A stretch of 64,000 nucleotides of DNA from JABDLO01 sp041749255 (GTDB lineage Bacteria > Bacteroidota > Bacteroidia > Chitinophagales > Saprospiraceae). The stretch lies in NCBI GenBank assembly GCA_041749255.1, contig JBGTBR010000004.1, forward strand, positions 1 to 64,000, in the 5' to 3' direction. Positions 42,837 to 51,675 of this stretch are shown piece by piece. Position numbers and translations under genes: made by a program. The notes beneath the pieces are model-generated. The model had not been told where the DNA came from. It saw only the letters and a list, made by a program, of their open reading frames with translations, and searched no databases. Numbering within the stretch: the stretch's first letter is position 1; every line of letters starts with the position of its first letter.

Positions 42837-44507
42837 ATGGCTGATAATAAAGTAATTTTTTCTATGGAGGGTGTGACAAAGACCTATCCTCCCAATAAGC
42901 AGGTTCTAAAGAACATATGGCTTTCTTTTTATTACGGAGCGAAAATAGGTGTACTTGGTCTTAATGGTTCCGGAAAGTCAAGTCTGCTTAAAATAATAGC
43001 CGGTATTGACACAAATTTCCAGGGTAAGGTGTCCTTTGATAAAGAGTATAAGATTGGATTTTTGGCCCAGGAACCCGAGTTGGATGAAACCAAAACGGTA
43101 AAAGAGATCGTGCAGGAGGGAGTGAAAGAAATTGTAGACCTGGTCAATGAATATGAAGCAGTCTCTGCCAAACTGGGAGAGGTGATGGATGATGATGAAA
43201 TGATGAAACTGGTAGAAATACAGGGTGAGCTGCTGGAAAAAATGGATCACTTTAATGCGTGGGATCTAGATCATACATTGGAAGTTGCCATGGAAGCGTT
43301 GAGGTGCCCTCCTGATGAAGCCAAAGTATCTGTGCTATCCGGTGGTGAACGGAGACGAGTTGCCCTATGCCGCCTCCTTCTCAGCAAACCGGATATACTC
43401 CTGCTTGATGAGCCTACGAACCACCTCGATGCAGAAAGTGTGCATTGGCTTGAGCAATTTTTAAAAAGTTTTCCTGGAACCGTAATTGCCGTGACTCACG
43501 ACAGATACTTTCTGGACAATGTTGCTGGCTGGATACTCGAATTGGATCGGGGGGAGGGTATTCCATGGGAGGGTAATTACTCCTCATGGTTAGACCAAAA
43601 AGCCAAACGACTGGCTGCGGAAGAAAAGGCGGAGTCAAAAAGACAAAAAACCCTGAAACGCGAACTCGAATGGGTGCGTATGAACCCTAAAGCCCGGCAG
43701 GCAAAAGGAAAAGCCAGGTTGAATGCTTACGAAAGTATGACCAATGCTGAGGTGAGGGAAAAGGAGGCCAAATTGGAATTATACATTCCCTCCGGGCCGA
43801 GATTGGGAGATAAAGTTATTGACCTTAATAAAGTTTCCAAAGGATTTGATAATCGGGTGTTGATTGATGATTTATCTCTTTCTATACCTAAAAATGCCAT
43901 CGTGGGTATCATAGGGCCTAACGGGGTTGGAAAGTCTACTCTTTTCAGAATGATTATGGGAGAGGAAAAGCCCGATAGCGGTACCATTTCGTTAGGAGAT
44001 ACCGTAAAACTCGCTTATGTGGATCAATCGCATAAAGACTTACTTCCCGATAAGACCGTATATGAAGTGGTAGGACAGGGAGAGGATATCATCAAAGTAG
44101 GAAATACAGAAGTTAATGTCAGAGCGTACATTAGCCGCTTCAATTTTACAGGAGCAGACCAGCAAAAAAAGGTAGGTATACTATCAGGTGGTGAGCGAAA
44201 CCGATTACATCTGGCCATTACCCTTAAGGAAGGTGGTAATGTAGTACTATTGGATGAACCCACCAATGACATCGACGTCAATACACTAAGGGCATTGGAA
44301 GAAGGTATCGAAAACTTTGCAGGATGCGTACTGGTCATTTCCCACGACCGTTGGTTTATTGACCGATTGGCAACTCACATTTTGTCTTTTGAAGACGAAG
44401 GGGAGATAATATTTTTTGAAGGCAATTACAGTGGGTACGAATCAGCCAAAAAGGAGAGATTGGGAGATATCGCCCCTAAAAGACCGAGGTTCAAAAGCTT
44501 ACTGTAA
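42837..44507 (+). CDS. ettA: ABC-F protein EttA (energy-dependent translational throttle)
   Basis: The 556-residue soluble protein has two ABC domains. The first has Walker A GLNGSGKSSLLK near residue 40 and signature LSGGERRRVAL then LLDEPTNHLD near 165-190. The second has Walker A GPNGVGKSTLFR near 360 and LSGGERNRLHL then LLDEPTNDID near 450. Between the domains is the charged linker with MNPKARQAKGKARLNAYE that contacts the ribosome and P-site tRNA in EttA. It has no membrane domain. It should gate entry into elongation according to ATP/ADP. Confidence 0.95.
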   Translation: MADNKVIFSMEGVTKTYPPNKQVLKNIWLSFYYGAKIGVLGLNGSGKSSLLKIIAGIDTNFQGKVSFDKEYKIGFLAQEPELDETKTVKEIVQEGVKEIVDLVNEYEAVSAKLGEVMDDDEMMKLVEIQGELLEKMDHFNAWDLDHTLEVAMEALRCPPDEAKVSVLSGGERRRVALCRLLLSKPDILLLDEPTNHLDAESVHWLEQFLKSFPGTVIAVTHDRYFLDNVAGWILELDRGEGIPWEGNYSSWLDQKAKRLAAEEKAESKRQKTLKRELEWVRMNPKARQAKGKARLNAYESMTNAEVREKEAKLELYIPSGPRLGDKVIDLNKVSKGFDNRVLIDDLSLSIPKNAIVGIIGPNGVGKSTLFRMIMGEEKPDSGTISLGDTVKLAYVDQSHKDLLPDKTVYEVVGQGEDIIKVGNTEVNVRAYISRFNFTGADQQKKVGILSGGERNRLHLAITLKEGGNVVLLDEPTNDIDVNTLRALEEGIENFAGCVLVISHDRWFIDRLATHILSFEDEGEIIFFEGNYSGYESAKKERLGDIAPKRPRFKSLL

Positions 44508-44634
44508 ACCTTATTTTTTAGAAATAAACCGCTGATATCCATAAATTTGCAGAAATATCTTTGCAGGAATTACATCCTAATCAGATGTCTATCTGAAAAT
44601 GGCATTTGAACAAACCCAGGGCAAGGCAATGAAA

Positions 44635-46215
44635 TCAAAGTTTGGGTCCGGCATTTAATATCTCTATGTTTATTTTATCTTCAAATTTTTTGAAATTATT
44701 GATAAATAAGGTGATGAGTTTATTTTTGACTTCCTGAAACTTTGCCTTATCGTTCCATGTATTTTTGGGAATTAGAATTTCATTGGGTAGATCAGGGCAT
44801 TCAGTTGGAATATCAAAGCCAAACTGTTCGTCCTTTATGAATCGAGCGTTTTCAAAAGCTCCCTGGTGGATGGCATCGATGATCGCTCGGGTGTACTTTA
44901 GTTTGATTCTGGAACCGACTCCGTAAGCACCTCCTGTCCAACCTGTATTGACAAGCCATGCTTTGGTATTGTGCTTTATCATTTTCTTAGCCAGTAATTC
45001 TGCATATTTATTGGGGTGCCACATCATAAATGCAGCGCCAAAACAAGCTGAAAAGGTAGCCTGGGGTTCAGTCACTCCCATTTCTGTACCGGCTACTTTT
45101 GCTGTATACCCTGAAATAAAATGATAGCTGGCCTGATCCGGAGTTAATCTGCTTACAGGGGGAAGTACTCCAAAAGCATCACAGGTAAGGAAAATGATAT
45201 GTTTTGCATGACCCGCCAGACATGGCATTTGAATATTGTCAATGTATTCAATGGGGTATGAAGCACGGGTATTTTCAGTAATGGATATATCAGTATAATC
45301 CACTTTACGCGTGACGGGATTATATACTACGTTTTCCAAAACAGTGCCAAAGCGGATGGCTTTAAATATATCCGGCTCTTTTTCTTCTGACAAGTCTATC
45401 ACTTTCGCATAACAACCACCTTCAATATTGAAAATACCATCAGAGGTCCAGCAATGCTCATCATCACCGATCAGCTTTCTCATTGGATCAGCGCTTAATG
45501 TGGTTTTCCCGGTACCTGACAGACCAAATAACACTGACACATCACCGTCATGCCCTACAGTAGCAGAACAATGCATAGGCATAACATCCATAAGAGGCAT
45601 GAGATAATTCATGATAGAAAACACTCCTTTTTTCATCTCTCCGGCATATTCTGTTCCGAGTATGACCACTTCCTGTTTTTCCAGGTTAATCCCGATGCTC
45701 GTTTTCGATGTCATTTTGGAAGTATATCGATTGGCTGGAAATACACCTGCATTAAAGATCACATAATCCGGTTCTCCAAAGTTAGCTAGTTGTTCTTCCG
45801 AAGGTCGGATAAGCATATTTTGCATAAACAATGCGTGGTAAGCACGGGTACAAATAATCCTGATTTTGATTTGGTATTTTGGATCCCAACCAGCAAATGC
45901 ATCTACCACAAATATCTTGTCACGGGTATTCAGATAATCTATGGATCTCTCCCGGTTGATATTAAATACATGGGGATCGAGTTCGATGTTTACGGAACCC
46001 CAATCGATGTTATTTTCAGACTCTGGATTTCTTACGATACGCTTGTCTTTTGGACTTCTTCCTGTTTTTTCTCCCGAGTAGGCAATCAACGCTCCAACAT
46101 CGGAAAAAGAGGTTCCCTTTTCGGTGCGAAGTGCTATTTCATACAGGATGGGAACACTACTGTTTCGATAAATGGTTTCTACATCAATACCGTATTGTTT
46201 GAGGTTAAATGACAT
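44635..46215 (-). CDS. pckA: Phosphoenolpyruvate carboxykinase (ATP)
   Basis: The 526-residue enzyme converts oxaloacetate and ATP to PEP, CO2 and ADP at the start of gluconeogenesis. The start MSFNLKQYGID at 46215 is preferred to an upstream alternative that overlaps the promoter box. Visible motifs are ALIAYSGEKTGRSPKDKRIV near residue 40, the kinase-1a P-loop GLSGTGKTTLSADP near 235 and FLTCDAFGVLPPVSRL near 315. Its length matches bacterial ATP-type enzymes. Confidence 0.97.
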   Translation of the reverse strand: MSFNLKQYGIDVETIYRNSSVPILYEIALRTEKGTSFSDVGALIAYSGEKTGRSPKDKRIVRNPESENNIDWGSVNIELDPHVFNINRERSIDYLNTRDKIFVVDAFAGWDPKYQIKIRIICTRAYHALFMQNMLIRPSEEQLANFGEPDYVIFNAGVFPANRYTSKMTSKTSIGINLEKQEVVILGTEYAGEMKKGVFSIMNYLMPLMDVMPMHCSATVGHDGDVSVLFGLSGTGKTTLSADPMRKLIGDDEHCWTSDGIFNIEGGCYAKVIDLSEEKEPDIFKAIRFGTVLENVVYNPVTRKVDYTDISITENTRASYPIEYIDNIQMPCLAGHAKHIIFLTCDAFGVLPPVSRLTPDQASYHFISGYTAKVAGTEMGVTEPQATFSACFGAAFMMWHPNKYAELLAKKMIKHNTKAWLVNTGWTGGAYGVGSRIKLKYTRAIIDAIHQGAFENARFIKDEQFGFDIPTECPDLPNEILIPKNTWNDKAKFQEVKNKLITLFINNFKKFEDKINIEILNAGPKL

Positions 46216-46258
46216 GGTCAGAGTTTTTGTGAGATGATTCAATAAGTGACAGATGGGA

Positions 46259-46266
46259 CAAAAGTA
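46259..46266 (-). promoter_or_regulatory. pckA -7 promoter box
   Basis: On the minus strand this reads TACTTTTG, an exact TAnnTTTG match 44 bp before the pckA start codon. Confidence 0.45.
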
Positions 46267-46416
46267 CAATTTTTCTGTGTGTTCAGATCGTATTTTGCTT
46301 CTCTTTAGCAGATTTTTTATTGATTACTGTAAAAGGCAGCATGGAGAATCTTATCAGTCAAAACCTTCCCGTTTTCCGAATGTTAAGGATGGGTTATAAT
46401 TCATAATACATTTATA

Positions 46417-46875
46417 ATGATGCATATTAAGCTCAACACGCCGGTTAAAGTTAATTACCTTGAAGTGTATTCCCGTTTTGATGCAGACCTCTTTAAAGCT
46501 TTACAACCTCCATGGGGAGGATTGAAGATATTAGAGTTTACCGGTTCGAAGAAGGGAGACAGGGTTCATCTGGAAATGAGCATTCCCTTTAAGACAAAAT
46601 GGATTGGTATTATTACCGAGGACGGAATGGATCATGAAAAGGCCTGGTTTGTCGATGAGGGAGAAGTCCTGCCTCTTGGTTTGAAGAAATGGAAGCACTG
46701 GCATATCATTCAAAAAATCGATGAAAATCATAGCCTTATTGTAGATGACATTGAATATAAAACTTCATATAAGTTGTGGTCATGGATGTTGTATATTCCA
46801 CTATATGGGATGTTTTGGATGAGGAAGAGTGTATACAAGTCTTATTTTTCAAAAGGTAGAAATGGAAATTCATAG
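46417..46875 (+). CDS. SRPBCC-like conserved hypothetical protein
   Basis: The 152-residue protein has alternating strands and an amphipathic C-terminal helix (YSRFDADLFKALQPPWGG, DRVHLEMSIPFKTKWIGIITED, HWHIIQKIDENHSLIVDDIEYKT), compatible with an SRPBCC/cyclase-like ligand pocket. A hydrophobic stretch WMLYIPLYGMFWM lies near residue 130. No signal peptide is present. Family assignment is by fold appearance only. It is divergent from pckA. Confidence 0.65.
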   Translation: MMHIKLNTPVKVNYLEVYSRFDADLFKALQPPWGGLKILEFTGSKKGDRVHLEMSIPFKTKWIGIITEDGMDHEKAWFVDEGEVLPLGLKKWKHWHIIQKIDENHSLIVDDIEYKTSYKLWSWMLYIPLYGMFWMRKSVYKSYFSKGRNGNS

Positions 46876-47068
46876 TAGTTTTTTAATACTGTCTCACTGC
46901 CTGCCTTTTACCACTCAAAGTCCCAAAAACACCCAAAGTTTTTGGAGGGAGCAAAAATGATGACAAAATTTAACTGAGTCCTTTAGTGCCCGGGTGGTTA
47001 CAAGGTGTATTAAAAGTATATTTAAAAATTGCGATACATTTCTCAGGTATAGCAATCCATTGGATGAT

Positions 47069-47704
47069 TCATTCGCAAAGTTTTAACAGATCTTCAACTG
47101 GATATAAATCCAGAGCATTAGAACTGAGAATTTTTTGAGCTTTTTCTTTATTCCCCAGGGAGAGTTCTGTTATTCCGAGATAAAAGTACGAAAGGGTATC
47201 CTTTCTTTCCTGCCAAAGTGTAGTTAACATGGGTTTGGCTTTTTTAAAGTCCTTGATGACAAATAAATTGTAGGCCATAGTTTTTTGAGTATCGATATCC
47301 ATTTCTGTACTACGTTCAGTTCTGTGTAATACATAGCGGTAAAACTCATCATCATTGAGGGCGAAGGAAACATCTTTACTTGTATCGTTCTGTAAAAGGA
47401 ATTTAGATATGGTCAGCAATAATGCTATGACAATAACCACAAGAAATACCATTTTGAGAAATGAGTCATTTTTTTTTATGGTAGTGGTATTATCTAACCC
47501 ATCTTCCAGCCTTTTGAGCTGCTTATACTTCTCATCAAGGGTATGGGCACGGATACCCTGAATCATGACCTTTAGATCCTTATAATCCTCAAACAGATCA
47601 GGCTCAGCGGCCAGTCGCTTTTCTAACTCTGTGTGTGTTTCTTTGTCCAGAGCACCTTTTATATAGGCTTCCAGAAGTTCTATATCTTGTTGACTGCTTC
47701 TCAA
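47069..47704 (-). CDS. Putative anti-sigma factor-like membrane protein
   Basis: The 211-residue protein has a cytosolic N-terminus (IELLEAYIKGALDKETHTELEKRLAAEPDLFEDYKDL) like that of Bacteroidota anti-sigma or zinc-finger-like proteins, though no HxxxCxxC zinc motif is present. One transmembrane helix lies near 84-104 (MVFLVVIVIALLLTISKFLL). The periplasmic part has TPR-like helices (AMAYNLFVIKDFKKAKPML, SYFYLGITELSLGNKEKAQKIL). It begins 12 bp after the sigma factor gene on the same strand, so the two form an operon and likely a regulatory pair. Confidence 0.75.
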   Translation of the reverse strand: MRSSQQDIELLEAYIKGALDKETHTELEKRLAAEPDLFEDYKDLKVMIQGIRAHTLDEKYKQLKRLEDGLDNTTTIKKNDSFLKMVFLVVIVIALLLTISKFLLQNDTSKDVSFALNDDEFYRYVLHRTERSTEMDIDTQKTMAYNLFVIKDFKKAKPMLTTLWQERKDTLSYFYLGITELSLGNKEKAQKILSSNALDLYPVEDLLKLCE

Positions 47705-47716
47705 TTCCCGTGTATT

Positions 47717-48265
47717 TTAATCTTTATGTCGATAATACAACAATTGTAACCTCTTCAGACACTTATATTTTTTATTTTTTGCTGTATCGGCATTTTTATA
47801 TCCCATTAACTCAGAAATTTCTTCCATATTTTTATTCTGGTAAAAATAGTATTGTAGAAGAGATTTACAGGGGTCGCCGATCCGGGATAAAGCTTTGGAT
47901 GCAGCGAGTAATTGCTCTTCCAGTATAGCTTCTTCCTGGTCTTCATTTACATAATCCACCCAGGAGTTCAAAGGTTTCAAATAGGTACTCTTTTTTTTAG
48001 TTCTGATCATCTCCAAAGCTTTGTTTTTTGCTATTCCCATTAGGTATGATTTCATGTCTGATGTGAGTTTGGTTAACTTTTCCCTTTTTACATTATCGTA
48101 TAATATCACGAGAGTTGACTGGAAAATATCAAGAGCCTCATCTCTGGTACAACTATAAGATTTTTGGAGCCAATATATACAATCGTCCCTATACATCTTG
48201 TAAATGGATGTAAGGGCTTCCTCCTCATTATTTTTTATCTCATCTATCCAGTCCACAGGGTTCAT
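47717..48265 (-). CDS. ECF-type RNA polymerase sigma factor
   Basis: In this 182-residue protein, region 2 runs from EALTSIYKMYRDDCIYWL through DEALDIFQSTLVILYDNV and SYLMGIAKNKALEMIR. Region 4 is ALSRIGDPCKSLLQYYFYQNKNMEEISELMGYKNADTAKNKKYKCLKRL, with the helix-turn-helix near residue 145. It should direct RNA polymerase to a small regulon under control of the membrane protein encoded immediately downstream. The signal is unknown. Confidence 0.88.
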   Translation of the reverse strand: MNPVDWIDEIKNNEEEALTSIYKMYRDDCIYWLQKSYSCTRDEALDIFQSTLVILYDNVKREKLTKLTSDMKSYLMGIAKNKALEMIRTKKKSTYLKPLNSWVDYVNEDQEEAILEEQLLAASKALSRIGDPCKSLLQYYFYQNKNMEEISELMGYKNADTAKNKKYKCLKRLQLLYYRHKD

Positions 48266-48391
48266 TGGAATTTACCTGTCCAAATGTAAAAAAAAATATT
48301 TATCAGGGGTTACCTTATAGCATATTCTGCATTAATAATATAATGAACGATGATAATGAATATGAAAACCAGGTTTTTATCCTGATTGTAA

Positions 48392-48625
48392 ATGTTTTTT
48401 GTGTCGTGCTTGCTGATCAGAGCACATGCAAACAAAAGTGTAGTTATGACTTTTCATTATTTTATTATCTGGAAGTTTCAATTTTTCGAATGTACTTCGG
48501 GATCATTTTTGCGCACTTGCCAGAAAGGATATTTTACCGGTAAAGAAGGGATTCGACAGGCACAATTACTGAATATGCCCGGATGTGGTCTTTCTATTGA
48601 AAGATCATATCCAGACATATTTTAA
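48392..48625 (+). CDS. Possible small secreted protein or gene remnant
   Basis: A 77-codon frame starts MFFVSCLLIRAHA and contains scattered cysteines (ECTSGSFLRTCQKGYFTGKEG, PGCGLSIERSYPDIF). In the same frame, 30 bp upstream, ATG AAA ACC AGG is interrupted by TGA and TAA, which suggests a decayed signal peptide. A strong plus-strand terminator follows at 48652-48688, supporting transcription in this direction. It is not recognised as any family. Confidence 0.28.
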   Translation: MFFVSCLLIRAHANKSVVMTFHYFIIWKFQFFECTSGSFLRTCQKGYFTGKEGIRQAQLLNMPGCGLSIERSYPDIF

Positions 48626-48651
48626 TGTATTGTTACCGTCCCCAGTAACAA

Positions 48652-48688
48652 ACAGCCCGGATTATAATGTTAATTCGGGTTGTTTTTT
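48652..48688 (+). terminator. Intrinsic terminator, plus strand
   Basis: ACAGCCCGGATTA (48652-48664) pairs with TAATTCGGGTTGT (48671-48683), 13 pairs including two G-U, followed by a T run. It overlaps the 3' end of the minus-strand frame at 48662. Confidence 0.7.
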
Positions 48689-48892
48689 ATAAAATCCAAA
48701 TGTATCAACTTTGTTTAGGAGGTTAATTCCGAATGAGTTGTGAAAAAATGTTATAAATATTCTTTTTTCTCCAATAGGTATAAGACCAGAAACCAGAGAA
48801 ATAACTAATTTTTTCTTTTTGGTTTGCTTTGATATAATTTTATACAACAAAAACATTAAAACAATAAAAAGCGAGGCTATCAAAAATTCCAT
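48662..48892 (-). CDS. Possible small membrane protein
   Basis: A 76-residue frame starts MEFLIASLFIVLMFLLYKII, a single membrane anchor followed by a lysine cluster (KQTKKKK), as in a small type-III-like inner-membrane protein. The remaining 45 residues give no family. Its 3' end overlaps a terminator for the other strand, which reduces confidence. Confidence 0.35.
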   Translation of the reverse strand: MEFLIASLFIVLMFLLYKIISKQTKKKKLVISLVSGLIPIGEKRIFITFFHNSFGINLLNKVDTFGFYKKQPELTL

Positions 48893-48999
48893 TTTATTAA
48901 GTTTTCATGTTAACAAATTGCTTTTGGTGTTGCGAGCTGTTGTTACTAAACGTGTTCCAAATGTTTGCATTTTAAATTTGTAAACTTTGTGATCGGAGA

Positions 49000-49031
49000 A
49001 AAAGAGCTGACCACTTGCTGTCAGCTCTTTT
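49000..49031 (-). terminator. Terminator after lipoprotein copy 1
   Basis: AAAAGAGCTGAC (49000-49011) and GTCAGCTCTTTT (49020-49031) form a perfect 12-bp stem. On the minus strand it is followed by TCTCC after a T run. It is repeated after copy 2. Confidence 0.75.
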
Positions 49032-49064
49032 CATTTCATTCTGAAATTCCTTCAACTTTATGAA

Positions 49065-49487
49065 TCAATCCACCGGATCATTGTGCATCGAAAAGTATTT
49101 CGGATACAGTTGGTTGTATTTTCTAAACACTTCAGTTTCTTCATCTGGACTGAGCCCTTCCACTTCTTTAGAATATTCTTGAACAAGTTTATGTCCAAAC
49201 TCTACTTCTTTTAATGTTTTCTTTTCATTCTCAAGCCACATTACACAATTGTCGATGTATAGTTTCCAACCGTTAAAATCCTCTTCTGTAACATTTTCCC
49301 ATTCAATATCCGTATAAAAGTCATGACCATCATACATGAATGCACGATCCCAAACACCGGCGTCCACTGCGTATTGTTTGAATTTTTCCGCGGTCAAAGA
49401 GGCCTCATCTACTTGGCCTTTGCAACTTATAAAAAAAACAATTGAAAGGGAAAGTAAATATTTTGTGAATTTTATTATTGTATTCAT
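49065..49487 (-). CDS. Lipoprotein of unknown function, tandem copy 1
   Basis: The 140-residue protein starts at an ATG that gives MNTIIKFTKYLLSLSIVFFISC with a lipid cysteine; an upstream GTG would add ten residues. The mature part is acidic and helical (AEKFKQYAVDAGVWDRAFMYDGHDFYTDIEW, NCVMWLENEKKTLKEVEFG, FRKYNQLYPKYFSMHNDPVD). No known family is seen. From the SCKG motif onward it differs from the next gene (49659-50123) at only about 19 of 120 residues, so the two arose by a recent tandem duplication that included the terminator. Confidence 0.75.
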   Translation of the reverse strand: MNTIIKFTKYLLSLSIVFFISCKGQVDEASLTAEKFKQYAVDAGVWDRAFMYDGHDFYTDIEWENVTEEDFNGWKLYIDNCVMWLENEKKTLKEVEFGHKLVQEYSKEVEGLSPDEETEVFRKYNQLYPKYFSMHNDPVD

Positions 49488-49593
49488 TCGAAAAAGTTTT
49501 GAGCTTGTCAAATTCACGCTTAATTTATAATGTGACGACTTGATTACATTCTTTCAACTTGCTTCCCACAATTGTATACTTTGTGACCGGAGA

Positions 49594-49625
49594 AAAAGAG
49601 CTGACCACTCGCTGTCAGTTCTTTT
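49594..49625 (-). terminator. Terminator after lipoprotein copy 2
   Basis: This is the same hairpin as at 49000-49031 with one change (GTCAGTTCTTTT), kept as a G-U pair in RNA. Confidence 0.7.
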
Positions 49626-49658
49626 CATTTCATTCTGAAATTCCATCAACTTTATGAA

Positions 49659-50123
49659 TCAATCCACCGGATCATCATACATTAAAAAGTATTTCGGGTA
49701 CAGTTGGTTGTATTTTCTATATACTTCTATTTGCTGATCTATACTGAGTCCTTCTACTTCTTTAGAAAATTCTTGAACAAGTTTATGTCCAAACTCCACT
49801 TCTTTTAATGTTTTCTTTTCATTCTCAAGCCACATTACACAATTGTCGATGTATATTTTCCAACGGTTATAATCTTCTTCTGTAATTTTTTCCCATTCAA
49901 TATCCGTATAAAAGTCATGACCATCATACATGAATGCCCGATCCCAAACACCGGCTTCCACTGCGTATTGTTTGAATTTTTCAGCGCTTATAGAAACCTC
50001 ATCTACATGGCCTTTGCAGGACACAAAGCAAAGGGCGAACCAGACAATGAAAAAATAGGGGGTCATCGAAATTGTATTCCACTTTGATGGATTCTCTAAT
50101 TTTATAAATTTCAAATATTTCAT
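49659..50123 (-). CDS. Lipoprotein of unknown function, tandem copy 2
   Basis: The 154-residue paralog of the gene at 49065-49487 has an N-terminus that is longer and unrelated to copy 1 (KYLKFIKLENPSKWNTIS, then MTPYFFIVWFALCFVSC). Translation may start at 50123 or at the inner ATG at 50066; the longer form is kept because the shorter one lacks basic residues before the hydrophobic core. The mature domains are nearly identical, with differences mostly conservative. The divergent signal region shows that the duplication junction lies near the lipobox. Confidence 0.72.
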   Translation of the reverse strand: MKYLKFIKLENPSKWNTISMTPYFFIVWFALCFVSCKGHVDEVSISAEKFKQYAVEAGVWDRAFMYDGHDFYTDIEWEKITEEDYNRWKIYIDNCVMWLENEKKTLKEVEFGHKLVQEFSKEVEGLSIDQQIEVYRKYNQLYPKYFLMYDDPVD

Positions 50124-50392
50124 TTTTATGATAACATGTATATTCTATATTAAAAAAAATATGAGAAACTTTTTCGAAAATGCCTTCATACACCAATGCC
50201 ATTTCTTTAATCTTTTATTAAATTCCAATATAACATAAGACCTCGTTGTGTAACTTAATAATTCCTGGCTTTTATAATTTTTTCAAATAAAATATGATCC
50301 ATTTTAAAGTTTTCAACGAGACATTTTTCTCTTAATATTACTCTTTGCTCATTTCATTACTTAATTTCTTGAATGAGTATCTTTCATTTAAG

Positions 50393-50623
50393 TTAACAAT
50401 CATAAAAATCATCTCCGGCTTCTTCAAGTGCAATACTATAAATTGACTCTGCCTCCTTACGACACAAACTGCCAAATAGAGCTTTATCACACCTTTTCAA
50501 ATTTCGATTATATTCATTTGTAGATTCATAATAAGCCGCGATCCAAACTTCATAGCAAGTCCCAGAAAACCCTGTTGATACCCACAAAGTTGCGGTTAAT
50601 ATTAAACTCATTAAATACTTCAT
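50393..50623 (-). CDS. Small secreted cysteine-rich protein
   Basis: The 76-residue protein has a signal peptide (MKYLMSLILTATLWVSTGFS) followed by about 55 residues with four cysteines: TCYEVWIAAYYES, LKRCDKAL, GSLCRKEAES and a terminal DDFYDC. The spacing suggests two disulfides holding helices. Its ATG overlaps the stop of the upstream lipoprotein gene (TAATG), so translation is coupled. It is not recognised as a named family. A role as secreted peptide, toxin or partner of the lipoprotein is speculative. Confidence 0.6.
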   Translation of the reverse strand: MKYLMSLILTATLWVSTGFSGTCYEVWIAAYYESTNEYNRNLKRCDKALFGSLCRKEAESIYSIALEEAGDDFYDC

Positions 50624-51078
50624 TATTCTTTTATTTTTTTTCTACTATCAAATAATGTTTTTGCTTCAGTTCCACTTACAGGTAAGCCATACATTTTTCT
50701 ATATAATTCACCCATTTCTTCAAAATATTCCTTGTTTGGGTCGTTTAAAAATGGATATTTGGCTTTTAATTGATCTAAAAGCTGTTCCCTTTTACAATCA
50801 ATTTCAAAATATGCAACAACACCTTCATCATTTATAAACTCTCCTAAATCCCAATTACAAGTACTTGAATAGACATTGTTCTTTTCAAAAACTTTATCTA
50901 TTTTTTTAAAATCGTAAATTCCTTTTAAATGATTCCTAATAGCAAATTTATCTTGTTCATTTAACTCAATATAAATAGGGTCATGTATGATTTTTTCTAA
51001 TGAAACATTTTGTTGGACTTCTTGTCCCGTACACGACATTATCAAGAAGAAAGGATAAAATAATATTAGTTTTTTCAT
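50623..51078 (-). CDS. Putative lipoprotein of unknown function
   Basis: The 151-residue protein has a lipoprotein signal (MKKLILFYPFFLIMSC). The mature region is charged and helical (LEKIIHDPIYIELNEQDKFAIRNHLKGIYDFKKIDKVFEKN, then AYFEIDCKREQLLDQLKAKYPFL). It shares the habit of ending with a charged helix, but no sequence, with its neighbours. It overlaps the small cysteine-rich gene by one base and follows the 187-residue lipoprotein gene by 33 bp, so the three probably form an operon. Confidence 0.65.
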   Translation of the reverse strand: MKKLILFYPFFLIMSCTGQEVQQNVSLEKIIHDPIYIELNEQDKFAIRNHLKGIYDFKKIDKVFEKNNVYSSTCNWDLGEFINDEGVVAYFEIDCKREQLLDQLKAKYPFLNDPNKEYFEEMGELYRKMYGLPVSGTEAKTLFDSRKKIKE

Positions 51079-51111
51079 TTTTAATTGTGTTTAATTGTAT
51101 TAGTAAATAAT

Positions 51112-51675
51112 TCAACATCCGCAGCATTCTTCAAATGCCTCTAATATGACATCAATTGTATAGGCATACACAGCAGAGCAAGCAAATGCACCCAAAGATC
51201 CCCAGCCTACTACAATACATCCTGCAAAAGCTGCTGTTACAATTTTATAATCTTTTTCAAAGGAATTATAACATGGGGTTCTAAGTCTTGATCTTTTATA
51301 TAAACTGATTTTTGGATTCATATTCAGATATGTTTCCTGCATAAACGCGATATACTCCGATTCACCGAATCGGTTAACAAACTCTGTTGCTAAAGACGTC
51401 TGCTCAAGCAATAGAGTTTCAGTGTTTTTATTTAAACTTTCCCTCTTTATAAATAAGCTTGGATCTAGAGTTTCACTTTCTTGAATTTTTTCGAAATCTA
51501 GTTTGTCAATTTTTTTAAACTTTATTTCATTTGTAACTTTCTCAAGATTAGCTCTGATAAGAGTTTCAAGTGAGTCTTTTGAAAGTTCTTCTTTCTCATT
51601 TTTAACACACGATGTGAGTGTAAAAATTAAAACTAAAAATGTTACTATAGGAATCTTTAGCATTTTACAATTCAT
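51112..51675 (-). CDS. Lipoprotein with cysteine-rich hydrophobic C-terminal domain
   Basis: The 187-residue protein has a lipoprotein signal (MLKIPIVTFLVLIFTLTSC; ATG at 51675 or 51663). A charged helical middle (about 25-135) is followed by a distinct C-terminal domain of about 55 residues: TPCYNSFEKDYKIVTAAFAGC, VGWGSLGAFACSAVYAY and EAFEECCGC. Six cysteines in a hydrophobic alanine-rich context recall bacteriocin-like C-terminal domains such as halocin-C8-type modules. That resemblance is by eye and weak. It is first gene of the small operon. Confidence 0.65.
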   Translation of the reverse strand: MNCKMLKIPIVTFLVLIFTLTSCVKNEKEELSKDSLETLIRANLEKVTNEIKFKKIDKLDFEKIQESETLDPSLFIKRESLNKNTETLLLEQTSLATEFVNRFGESEYIAFMQETYLNMNPKISLYKRSRLRTPCYNSFEKDYKIVTAAFAGCIVVGWGSLGAFACSAVYAYTIDVILEAFEECCGC

